Part shown: positions 1 through 7,057 of the stretch, piece by piece
How the letters are laid out: each line of letters starts with the position of its first letter
Position numbering within the stretch: position 1 is the stretch's first letter
Origin: JBDLRH01 sp039800165
Lineage (GTDB): Bacteria; Pseudomonadota; Gammaproteobacteria; Burkholderiales; Burkholderiaceae_C
Length of the DNA: 18,052 nt
Assembly (NCBI GenBank): GCA_039800165.1
Contig: JBDLRH010000048.1
Coordinates: 1-18,052 of the forward strand
Direction: 5' to 3'
Notes under the pieces: generated by a model
The model's input: the letters and a program-made list of their open reading frames with translations, nothing else
The model's database searches: none
What the model was told of the DNA's origin: nothing
Translations under genes and position numbers: made by a program

Positions 1-1136
1 ACGGTCTTGCCCTCGCGGATCTCGGCGGCCAGGCGCAGGATCTCGGCGATGGTGGCCGGTGAGGCGCTGATCGCCTCCATCATGGCCATCAGGCCGCCTT
101 CGATGCGCTTGGCGATCTCGATCTCGCCTTCGCGCGTGAGCAGCTCGACCGTGCCCATCTCGCGCATGTACATGCGCACCGGGTCGGTGGTGCGCCCGAA
201 TTCGCTGTCCACGGTGGACAGTGCGGCTTCGGCTTCCTCTTCGGCTTCTTCCTCGCTGGCGGCGGTCGGGCCGGTGTTGTTCAGCAGCAGCGTCTCTGCG
301 TCGGGCGTCTGCTCGTAGACGGCCACGCCCATGTCGTTGAGCATGGAGATGACGACTTCCAGAGTCTCCTGGTCGACCAGCTTGTCGGGCAGGTGGTCGG
401 AGATCTCGCCGTGCGTGAGGTAACCGCGCGTCTTGCCCAGCTTGATCAGGGTCTTCAGGCGCTGGCGGCGCTTGGCGAGGTCTTCCTCGGACAGGATGGT
501 CTCGTCCAGGCCGAATTCCTTCATCAAGGCCCGTTCCTTGGCCTTGCTGATCTTCATGCGCAGCGGCTTGGCCTTCTCGGCCGACTCGGCTGCGGGCTCC
601 TCGGCGAACTCGGCTTCGATGTCGCTCAGGTCGGCGTCGTCTTCGTCCTCGGCCTTGGCGCCGGCCTTGCCCGGCTTGCGGCCGCGCTTGCCCGGCAGCG
701 CCTTGGGCGGCGCTTCCGCTTCAGCGGCAGCAGCCTTGCCCGGGCGGCCCGGTTTTTTCTTGCCCTCGTCGGCGGCGGCTTGCGCGGCTTTCTTCAGGTT
801 GTCCTTGGCGGTGTCTTTGGCCGCGGGCTTGGCGCCGGCCTTGGCGACGGGCTTCGCAGCGGGCTTGGCAACTGTCTTAGCGACCGGCTTGGCAGGGGCC
901 TTGGTGGCGGCTTTGGCGGGGGCTTTGGCGGGGGCTTTGGTGGCAGCGGGTGCGGCCTTCTTGGCAGCAGCAGGTTTTTTATCGGGCACGGTTCGTTTGG
1001 AAGCAGATGAGGTGACAGACTTGGGCTTGGCCTTCGCAGGCGCAGGCTTCGCCTTGGCCGCCGTGGCGGCTTTGGGCTTGGCTTTGGCCGCGGGCTTGGC
1101 GGACGACGCGGGCTTCTTCGATTTCGCAGCAGGCAT
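1..1136 (-). CDS. rpoD: RNA polymerase primary sigma factor RpoD (sigma-70), N-terminal part, truncated by the window edge
   Basis: This is the housekeeping sigma factor that directs RNA polymerase to -10/-35 promoters. About 378 codons are visible; the core-binding and DNA-binding regions 2-4 lie beyond the left edge. Residues 1 to about 160 are a low-complexity Lys/Ala/Pro tail with AT-hook-like pieces (PGRPGK near residue 130, RGRKPGK near 150), then an acidic stretch (EDEDDADLSD). Region 1.1 follows around residues 235-275 (RGYLTHGEISDHLPD from R237), then an acidic linker, then region 1.2 from D318 (DPVRMYMREMGTVELLTREG). The ATG at 1136 has a GAGG ribosome binding site 7 nt upstream. 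It lies 281 bp downstream of dnaG, the classic macromolecular-synthesis gene order. Identity is secure from regions 1.1 and 1.2. The basic tail is known from betaproteobacterial RpoD proteins, but its role here is unknown. Confidence 0.96.
   Translation of the reverse strand, partial: MPAAKSKKPASSAKPAAKAKPKAATAAKAKPAPAKAKPKSVTSSASKRTVPDKKPAAAKKAAPAATKAPAKAPAKAATKAPAKPVAKTVAKPAAKPVAKAGAKPAAKDTAKDNLKKAAQAAADEGKKKPGRPGKAAAAEAEAPPKALPGKRGRKPGKAGAKAEDEDDADLSDIEAEFAEEPAAESAEKAKPLRMKISKAKERALMKEFGLDETILSEEDLAKRRQRLKTLIKLGKTRGYLTHGEISDHLPDKLVDQETLEVVISMLNDMGVAVYEQTPDAETLLLNNTGPTAASEEEAEEEAEAALSTVDSEFGRTTDPVRMYMREMGTVELLTREGEIEIAKRIEGGLMAMMEAISASPATIAEILRLAAEIREGKT
906..941. repeat. Three tandem 12-bp units inside the rpoD tail
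   Basis: The unit gggggctttggc occurs at 918-929 and 930-941 (last base changed), with a one-base variant at 906-917. The period is a multiple of three, so units can be gained or lost without a frameshift. On the coding strand it encodes the Ala-Pro-Ala-Lys pattern of the RpoD tail. Confidence 0.65.
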
Positions 1137-1343
1137 GGGCGTACCTCGGGAGTCGAGCTCGGAAGATGGGGACACGGCGCTTCGCCGCAACCCCGGCGCG
1201 GGTGGGTGGCAGCCCTGGGCGCGAACGCCTCAAACCGCCACGGGGCAAGCTGTGTGGGCGAACATTTGGTGTGCAGTCCTTGCGGGAGATGGCCCGGTGT
1301 GCGCTTGCGTCACGGTGGGCCGGTTCGGAGGTGCTGCTGTCGC

Positions 1344-1392
1344 GCTTGCCGAAAAGCAAGCTGGATTATACCGCAACTGCCTGTCTTTTCAG
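1344..1392 (-). promoter_or_regulatory. Probable sigma-70 promoter for rpoD in the dnaG-rpoD gap
   Basis: On the minus strand a perfect -10 TATAAT (1370-1365) lies 16 nt downstream of CTGAAA (1392-1387), which matches four of six -35 positions. Transcription would start near 1358, giving a leader of about 220 nt. A 6-bp inverted repeat GCTTGC/GCAAGC with a 6-nt loop (1361-1344) overlaps the expected start point and could be an operator or a leader hairpin. The gap is AT-poor elsewhere, so the TATAAT stands out. No regulator can be named. Confidence 0.6.
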
Positions 1393-1417
1393 CAGCGCCG
1401 GCCCGCGACGGCCGCGC

Positions 1418-3319
1418 TCAGGCGCCGTCGCTGCGCGTGGCAACGCGGGTCGCCAGGGCCTTGCGGCGCTCGTGCACCTCACGGTAGCGCTTGAGGTCGT
1501 TGGCCGCCAGGGCGTCGTTTTCCTGCTGCTTGAGCCAGTCCAGCCGCATCAGGTCGAGCAGGCCATCGAGCTCGCGCTCGGTCTCCTCGGGCGCCGCTTC
1601 GCCGGGCAGCGGCCCTTCAAAGCCCTGCATCACCCGCTGGGCCAGCGGCTCGGCCTCGTGGCCGCGCAGGCCCTCGCGCAGCGCGGCCCACGGCAGCGGC
1701 CCGTGCTCGTGCAGCTGCGCCTCCAGCCAGATCAGCAACGGGCCATGCGGCACGGGCAGCTCCGACAGCATCGCCTGGTCTTCGCTGCCCAGCCGTTGCA
1801 GCGCGGCGTGCTGGCTCAACAGCAGGCGCACCGCGTGGTCGGCCCGGCTGGCCGGCCGTGCCCGCCCGGGTGGGGTGCGTTGCGGGCCGCCGGCATGGCC
1901 CGGCCGCAGGGCTGCCGAGGTGCCGGATGCCCAAGAGGCCCCGGGGGGCCGCGATGGTGCACCGGCCCCGCGTGCGCTGCCTGCACCCCCGGGGGCGGGC
2001 GAACGCGATGCCGATGCCGCGCCCCACAGGCTGGTCAGCTCGTGCGAGCCGAGCTGAACCAGGTCGGCGATCTCGCCGAGCAACTGGCGCTTGAGCGCGC
2101 CTTCGGGCAGCGCACTCCACAGCGGCCGTGCGTTGGAGGCCATGTGGGCGCGACCTTCGGCGGTGGAGAGGTCGCAGCCCTCGCGCGCCGCATCCAGCAG
2201 GAAGCGCGACAGCGGCGTGGCCTGGCTGACCATGTGCGCAAAGGCGTCGGTGCCGTGCTCGCGGATGTAGCTGTCCGGATCGTGCTCGGCCGGCAGGAAC
2301 AGGAAGCGCACGGTACGCGTGTCGCTGGCATAGGGCAGGGCGCCGTCCAGCGCCTTGCGCGCCGCACGCCGGCCGGCGGCGTCGCCGTCGAAGCTGAACA
2401 CCACCGAATCGGTGAAGCGAAACAGCTTGTGCACATGCTCACCGGTGCAGGCGGTGCCCAGCGTGGCCACCGCATTGGCAAAGCCCAGCTGCGCCAGCGC
2501 CACCACGTCCATGTAGCCCTCGGTCACCAGCACATAGCCGGCGTCGCGCAGCGCATTGCGTGCCTCGAACAGGCCGTACAGCTCGCGCCCCTTGCTGAAC
2601 ACCGGCGTCTCGGGCGAGTTCAGGTACTTTGGCGTTCCGTCGCCGATCACGCGGCCGCCAAAGCCGATGCACTCGCCCTTGACGTTGCGGATCGGGAACA
2701 TGATGCGGTCGCGAAAGCGGTCGTAGCGCTTGGCCTCGGCGCCATCCTCCTCGTTCAGGATCACCAGGCCGCTTTCGACCAGCAGCGCATCGTCGTAGTC
2801 GGCGAACACGCTGGCCAGGCTGCGCCAGCCCTCGGGCGCATAGCCCAGGCCGAACTGGCGCGCGATCTCGCCGGTGAGCCCGCGGCCCTTGAGGTAATCG
2901 ATGGCGCGCGGCGAGCCCTTGAGGTGCTTGCGGTAGGCCTCACCGGCCTTCTCGAGCACATCGCTCAGGGTGGCCTGCTTTTGGCGCTGCGCCGAGGCAC
3001 GTGCGCGCTCCTCGGGGCTGGACTCGTCCTCGGGCACCTGCATGCCGTACTGCTGGGCCAGGTCCTGCACCGCTTCCACGAAGCCCATGCCGGTGTGCTC
3101 CATCAGGAAGCCGATCGCGTCTCCGTGCTTGCCGCAGCCAAAGCAGTGAAAGAACTGCTTGGTGGGGCTCACGCTGAAGCTCGGCGACTTCTCGCCGTGA
3201 AACGGGCACAGCCCCATGAAGTTGGCGCCGCCCTTCTTGAGCTGCACATGGCGGCCGACGATCTCGACGATGTCGGCGCGGGCAAGCAGCTCTTGCAGGA
3301 AGGGTTGGGGAATGGCCAT
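1418..3319 (-). CDS. dnaG: DNA primase DnaG
   Basis: DnaG makes the RNA primers for lagging-strand synthesis and is recruited by the DnaB helicase. The 633 residues have the full bacterial layout. An N-terminal CHC2 zinc-binding domain has ligands C38, H41, C59 and C62 (CPFH...CFGC). The catalytic core carries a TOPRIM fold with EGYMD (E267) and the metal-binding DGD pair D311/D313. The C-terminal helicase-binding domain covers about the last 130 residues. Between core and C-terminus lies a long Gly/Ala/Pro/Arg linker, roughly residues 435-505, with low-complexity codon use. The ATG at 3319 is preferred because the protein then begins like other DnaG proteins, although no clear Shine-Dalgarno sequence precedes it. 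It is followed by rpoD on the same strand; no rpsU is seen upstream, where a divergent ligase gene starts 75 bp away. Confidence 0.97.
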   Translation of the reverse strand: MAIPQPFLQELLARADIVEIVGRHVQLKKGGANFMGLCPFHGEKSPSFSVSPTKQFFHCFGCGKHGDAIGFLMEHTGMGFVEAVQDLAQQYGMQVPEDESSPEERARASAQRQKQATLSDVLEKAGEAYRKHLKGSPRAIDYLKGRGLTGEIARQFGLGYAPEGWRSLASVFADYDDALLVESGLVILNEEDGAEAKRYDRFRDRIMFPIRNVKGECIGFGGRVIGDGTPKYLNSPETPVFSKGRELYGLFEARNALRDAGYVLVTEGYMDVVALAQLGFANAVATLGTACTGEHVHKLFRFTDSVVFSFDGDAAGRRAARKALDGALPYASDTRTVRFLFLPAEHDPDSYIREHGTDAFAHMVSQATPLSRFLLDAAREGCDLSTAEGRAHMASNARPLWSALPEGALKRQLLGEIADLVQLGSHELTSLWGAASASRSPAPGGAGSARGAGAPSRPPGASWASGTSAALRPGHAGGPQRTPPGRARPASRADHAVRLLLSQHAALQRLGSEDQAMLSELPVPHGPLLIWLEAQLHEHGPLPWAALREGLRGHEAEPLAQRVMQGFEGPLPGEAAPEETERELDGLLDLMRLDWLKQQENDALAANDLKRYREVHERRKALATRVATRSDGA

Positions 3320-3394
3320 GGCGGGGAAGGGCGGCTGCGGCCTATTTTGCCGCTACCCTTGGGGCCTGAGCCGAGACACCCCCAGGAGATCCGC

Positions 3395-5041
3395 ATGAGC
3401 AGCATCTACGACCGCGACCTGCCCCGCACGCCAGCCAACTTCGCGCCGATCTCGCCATTGTCGTTTCTCGAGCGCACGGCCGAGGTCTACCCCGAGCGGC
3501 TGGCCGTGGTGCACGGCAGCCTGCGCCGCAGCTGGGGCGAGGTGTACGCGCGCTGCAGGCAACTGGCCAGTGCCCTGCGCGCGCATGGCATCGGCAAGAA
3601 CGACACGGTGGCGGTGATGCTGCCCAACACCCCGCCGATGGTGGAGGCGCACTTTGGCGTGCCGATGGCCGGCGCGGTGCTCAATTCGCTGAACACGCGG
3701 CTGGACGCCGAGACGATTGCCTTCATGCTCGACCACGGCGAGGCCAAGGCGGTCATCGTCGACCCGGAATTTGCGGGCGTGATGCACAAGGCCATCGCAC
3801 TGCGGCAGGGCAAGGGGCCGCTGCTGGTGATCGACGTGGAAGACCCGCTGTACACCGGCGCGGCACAGCGCATCGGCAGCATCACCTACGACGCCTTCGT
3901 GGCCAGCGGCGACGCGAACTTCGCGTGGGAGCTGCCAGCGGATGAGTGGGATGCGATTGCGCTGAACTACACCAGCGGCACCACCGGCAACCCCAAGGGC
4001 GTGGTCTATCACCACCGCGGCGCGGCCACCAACGCCATCTCCAACATCCTCGAATGGGACATGCCCAAGCATGCGGTGTATCTGTGGACGCTACCGATGT
4101 TCCACTGCAATGGCTGGTGCTTTCCGTGGACGGTGGCGGCACGCGCGGGCGTCAACGTCTGCCTGCGCAAGGTGGAGGCGCAGGCCATCTTCGATGCGAT
4201 GCGCGAGCATGGCGTGACGCACTATTGCGGCGCGCCCATCGTGCACGGCCTGCTGGTGAATGCGCCCGATGCGATGAAGGCAGGCGTGCCGAAAGGCATC
4301 AAGGGCATGGTGGCGGGTGCGGCGCCGCCGGCGGCGATGATCGAAGGCATGGAGAAGATGGGCTTCGATCTGACGCACGTCTATGGCCTGACCGAGGTGT
4401 ATGGCCCGGCCACGGTGTGCGCCAAGCATGAGGCCTGGGATGCGCTGGACATCGGCGAGCGCGCGCGGCTCAATGCGCGGCAGGGTGTGCGCTACCACCT
4501 GCAGCGCAGTGCCGAGGTGATGAATCCTGAAACGATGCAGCCGGTGCCGCGCGACGGCGAGACCATGGGCGAGATCATGTTCCGCGGCAACATCGCGATG
4601 AAGGGCTACCTGAAGAATCCGAAGGCGACGGCCGAAGCCTTTGCCGGCGGCTGGTTCCACAGTGGTGACCTGGCGGTGCAGTACCCCGACGGCTACATCA
4701 AGATCAAGGACCGCAGCAAGGACATCATCATTTCGGGCGGCGAGAACATCTCGTCCATCGAAGTGGAAGACGTGCTGTACCGCCACCCGGCGGTGCTGGC
4801 CGCTGCGGTGGTGGCCAGGCCCGACCCGAAGTGGGGCGAGACGCCGTGCGCCTTTGTCGAAGTGAAGCCCGGCGCGAGCGTGACGCCCGAGGACATCGTT
4901 GCCCACTGCAAGAAGCACCTCGCGGGCTTCAAGGTGCCGCGTGCGGTGGTGTTCGGCGAGCTGCCCAAGACGAGCACCGGCAAGATCCAGAAATTCGAGC
5001 TGCGCCAGCGTGCCGGCTCGGCCAGTGCGATCGATGTCTGA
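3395..5041 (+). CDS. AMP-binding acyl-CoA synthetase (fatty/aryl acid-CoA ligase)
   Basis: A 548-residue adenylate-forming enzyme that should activate a carboxylic acid with ATP and join it to coenzyme A in the cytoplasm. The P-loop-like A3 motif YTSGTTGNPKG starts at Y192. The A5 motif VYGLTEVYGPAT starts at V329. SGDLA (A7) is at S423, followed by KDRSKDIIISGGENISS (A8). The catalytic lysine of the mobile C-terminal domain is K530 in STGKIQK. The reading frame stays open far upstream, antisense to dnaG, but the true start is the ATG at 3395, with AGGAG 6 nt upstream and the typical first residues MSSIYDRDLPRTPANF. The sequence resembles the group containing methylmercaptopropionyl-CoA ligase (DmdB) and plant acyl-activating enzymes, which accept medium-chain or aryl acids; the substrate cannot be read from sequence. 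The next gene on the strand starts 69 bp downstream and may be co-transcribed. Confidence 0.93.
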   Translation: MSSIYDRDLPRTPANFAPISPLSFLERTAEVYPERLAVVHGSLRRSWGEVYARCRQLASALRAHGIGKNDTVAVMLPNTPPMVEAHFGVPMAGAVLNSLNTRLDAETIAFMLDHGEAKAVIVDPEFAGVMHKAIALRQGKGPLLVIDVEDPLYTGAAQRIGSITYDAFVASGDANFAWELPADEWDAIALNYTSGTTGNPKGVVYHHRGAATNAISNILEWDMPKHAVYLWTLPMFHCNGWCFPWTVAARAGVNVCLRKVEAQAIFDAMREHGVTHYCGAPIVHGLLVNAPDAMKAGVPKGIKGMVAGAAPPAAMIEGMEKMGFDLTHVYGLTEVYGPATVCAKHEAWDALDIGERARLNARQGVRYHLQRSAEVMNPETMQPVPRDGETMGEIMFRGNIAMKGYLKNPKATAEAFAGGWFHSGDLAVQYPDGYIKIKDRSKDIIISGGENISSIEVEDVLYRHPAVLAAAVVARPDPKWGETPCAFVEVKPGASVTPEDIVAHCKKHLAGFKVPRAVVFGELPKTSTGKIQKFELRQRAGSASAIDV

Positions 5042-5110
5042 CGCCGCGTGCATCACACACCGAACGCCGCACCTTTGCAGTCATCCCACCCTTTCCATCC
5101 GACGCATGCC

Positions 5111-5833
5111 ATGGCCACACCACTCGCCTTTGATTCCGCGCAAGTCATGCAACTGCGTGCTGACCTCGCACTGGCGCTGCGCGCCGCATCGCACCACGGC
5201 CTGTCCGAGGGCGTGTGCAACCACTTCAGCGTGGAGCTGCCCGACCGCTCGGGCCGCTTCCTGCTGAACCCGCGCGGGCTGCTGTGGAGCGAGGTGCGCG
5301 CCGACGACATCGTGATGGTGGACACGCAGGGCAACAAGCTGGCGGGCCGCCACGAGGTGGAGCCCACGGCGATGTACATCCATGCGGCCATCCACCGCAT
5401 CTGCGGCCACGCCTGCGTGCTGCACACCCACATGCCCCACGCCACGGCGCTGACGCTGACCGATGTGCGCGGGCTGGATACCGCGCTGTCGCAAAACGCG
5501 ATGCGCTTTCACGGCCGCATTGCGATCGACGCGCACTACAACGGACTGGCGCTCGATGCCAGCGAAGGCGAGCGCATCGCGCGTGCGATGGGACGCGCAG
5601 ACATTGCCTTCCTCGGCAATCACGGCGTGGTGGTGTGCGGCGCGCAGATGAGCCACGCCTACGACGATCTGTACTACCTGGAGCGCGCGGCCATGGTGCA
5701 GGTGCTCGCAGCCGGCAGTGGTCGGCCGCTGGTGCCGGTGGATGCGGCGCTGGCGGCGCGGGTGGCCGGGCAGGTGCAGGGCGAGCGGCTGCAATCCGAC
5801 CTGTTTTTTGAGGCGTTGCGGCGGACGCTCTGA
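5111..5833 (+). CDS. Class II aldolase/adducin-like protein without the usual catalytic glutamate
   Basis: A 240-residue single-domain protein of the class II aldolase/adducin N-terminal family, whose characterised members are zinc enzymes cleaving or epimerising sugar phosphates. The three metal-binding histidines are present: H105 and H107 in HTHMPH and H171 in GNHGVVVCG. In fuculose-1-phosphate aldolase an acidic residue follows the P-S-S motif; the aligned stretch here reads EPTAMYIH, placing M88 where Glu is expected. Family members with this EPTA motif exist, so it may be a metal-dependent enzyme with different chemistry. The ATG at 5111 is chosen over an in-frame GTG at 5048, because the extra 21 residues (His/Pro-rich) look non-coding. 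The ribosome binding site is weak either way. The neighbouring acyl-CoA synthetase gives no firm clue to its substrate. Confidence 0.85.
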   Translation: MATPLAFDSAQVMQLRADLALALRAASHHGLSEGVCNHFSVELPDRSGRFLLNPRGLLWSEVRADDIVMVDTQGNKLAGRHEVEPTAMYIHAAIHRICGHACVLHTHMPHATALTLTDVRGLDTALSQNAMRFHGRIAIDAHYNGLALDASEGERIARAMGRADIAFLGNHGVVVCGAQMSHAYDDLYYLERAAMVQVLAAGSGRPLVPVDAALAARVAGQVQGERLQSDLFFEALRRTL

Positions 5834-5961
5834 TCGCTCGCTGGTTGCGTGCTTGAGAAGTTGGTAGAGCGAAGTGCCGCGCACGCACTCACTCAAGCGC
5901 CCCCACGCTGTGCGAACACAAACACAGCACCGCGCCCAGCAAGCGCAACCCGCAGCGCCAA

Positions 5962-6930
5962 TCAGCTCTTCGCGCTCAACCCCAGCCGGTCCATCGTCGA
6001 CTTCTCTGCCGCGAAGGTATCGCGCGCCCACTTGGTGTAGTCGGCGGTGTTCATGTAAATGACGGGCTGGTCGTACTTGTCGAGTACTGCCATCACCGCC
6101 GGGTCGTCGATGACCTTACGGAAGGCATCGTGCAGCGTCTTCACCACCGCCGGGTCCATGTTCTTCGGGCCACACACGCCGAACGGCGAGTCGGACACGG
6201 TCTTGTAGCCCAGCTCGTCGAGCGTGGGCACGCTGGACCAGCGCTTGGTGCGCTTGCTGCCGTAGGTGGCCAGCAACCGCATGGTGCCGGCGTCCACATG
6301 GTTGGCCCAGCCGGTGGCGTCGCTTGACGCCATCACATGGCCACCCAGGAGTGCCTGCATGTTCTCGGCGTTGCCCTTGAACGGGATGTGGTTGAGCTGG
6401 ATGCCGGCGCGTTGCGCGAACTCTTCGATGGCCAGGTGCGGGCTGGTGCCGGTGCCTGTGGAGCCGTAGGTGAACTTGCCCGGGTTGGCCTTGGCAAAGT
6501 CCACCAGGTCCTTGATCGACTTGATCGGCGAATCGGCCTTGACCACCAGGCCGAAGGTGTAGCCGGTCATGCAGATGATCCAAGTGAAGTCCTTCAGCGT
6601 GTCGTACGACGTCTTCTGCATGTGCGGGATGCGAAACACGCCGAACGGCACCTGGCTGAGCGTGTAGCCGTCGGGCCGCGCATTCACCAGATCGACCGCG
6701 CCCAGCGTGCCGCCGGCGCCGGGCTTGTTGTCGATGATCACCTGCTGCCCGAGGATTTTCGTGGCGCTTTCGGCGAAGGCGCGCATCACGATATCGGTGG
6801 AGCCGCCAGCGGGCCACGGGCAGATCAGCTTGACCGGACGCACCGGGAAGGCCTGCGACCAGGCGGGCAGGGCGATGCTGGCAGCACCTGCAGCGGCGGC
6901 GGTGAGCACTGAGCGACGGGACGCCTTCAT
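5962..6930 (-). CDS. Tripartite tricarboxylate transporter-type periplasmic substrate-binding protein (Bug/TctC family)
   Basis: A 322-residue periplasmic binding protein of the Bug family, greatly expanded in Bordetella, Cupriavidus and relatives. These proteins capture small carboxylates and related solutes for TctAB-type permeases or for sensing. It starts with an export signal containing twin arginines (SRRSVLTAAAAGA) and a likely cleavage site after PAWSQA, so Tat or Sec export is possible. The mature N-terminus has the family hallmark PWPAGGSTDIVMR, followed by NKPGAGGTLGA and YGSTGTGTSPHLA. The ATG at 6930 has AAGGAG 5 nt upstream; an in-frame ATG 24 bp further upstream lacks this. No TctA or TctB membrane genes are in the window, so it is an orphan receptor. 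The ligand is unknown. Confidence 0.93.
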   Translation of the reverse strand: MKASRRSVLTAAAAGAASIALPAWSQAFPVRPVKLICPWPAGGSTDIVMRAFAESATKILGQQVIIDNKPGAGGTLGAVDLVNARPDGYTLSQVPFGVFRIPHMQKTSYDTLKDFTWIICMTGYTFGLVVKADSPIKSIKDLVDFAKANPGKFTYGSTGTGTSPHLAIEEFAQRAGIQLNHIPFKGNAENMQALLGGHVMASSDATGWANHVDAGTMRLLATYGSKRTKRWSSVPTLDELGYKTVSDSPFGVCGPKNMDPAVVKTLHDAFRKVIDDPAVMAVLDKYDQPVIYMNTADYTKWARDTFAAEKSTMDRLGLSAKS

Positions 6931-7012
6931 TCGAACTCCTTGGATGGGGCGCATTCACCATGACGCGCCCATGCCGCAAATCTAGGCGGCATCGGCCCAT
7001 TGGCCATCAGGA

Positions 7013-7049
7013 CTTCCCCGCGGTTGCGCAGGGAAGCCCCGCGATCGCG
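7013..7049 (-). terminator. Stem-loops just after the gamma-glutamyltransferase stop codon (weak terminator candidate)
   Basis: A 6-bp stem CTTCCC/GGGAAG (7013-7018 and 7031-7036) is extended inside by CGC/GCG, with a four-base loop. Next to it is the perfect 10-bp palindrome CGCGATCGCG (7040-7049). They lie 9-45 nt past the stop. No T-tract follows on the minus strand, so at best this is a Rho-dependent or 3'-end-stabilising structure. Confidence 0.3.
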
Positions 7050-7057
7050 AGGGACAT

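Noticed and set aside
906..941. Phase-variation tract in rpoD
   Set aside because: The unit is 12 bp, so changes in copy number stay in frame; an on/off switch is not possible and would be lethal in this gene.
1395..1417. GC-rich hairpin right after dnaG as an intrinsic terminator
   Set aside because: The stem (CGGCC/GGCCG plus three outer pairs) has no T-run after it, so read-through into rpoD is likely.
393..1494. Plus-strand open frames opposite rpoD, including a Gly/Leu-rich one
   Set aside because: They mirror the repetitive Lys/Ala tail codons of rpoD; RpoD regions 1.1 and 1.2 on the minus strand decide the reading.
1166..3394. Open plus-strand frame extending the acyl-CoA synthetase upstream by some 740 codons
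   Set aside because: It is antisense to the well-supported dnaG, its translation is low-complexity Arg/Ala/Gly/His-rich, and the ligase has a proper ribosome binding site and conserved start at 3395.
4091..5056. 321-codon minus-strand frame opposite the acyl-CoA synthetase
   Set aside because: It is His/Arg-rich antisense sequence without motifs or a ribosome binding site.
5048..5110. GTG at 5048 as the start of the class II aldolase-like protein
   Set aside because: The added 21 residues are His/Pro-rich and unlike the family; the ATG at 5111 begins a normal N-terminus.
5851..5898. GCTTGAG/CTCAAGC and AGTGC/GCACT inverted repeats in the 128-bp convergent gap as a bidirectional terminator
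   Set aside because: The outer arms are far apart with unequal bulges and neither strand has a T-tract; too weak to call.
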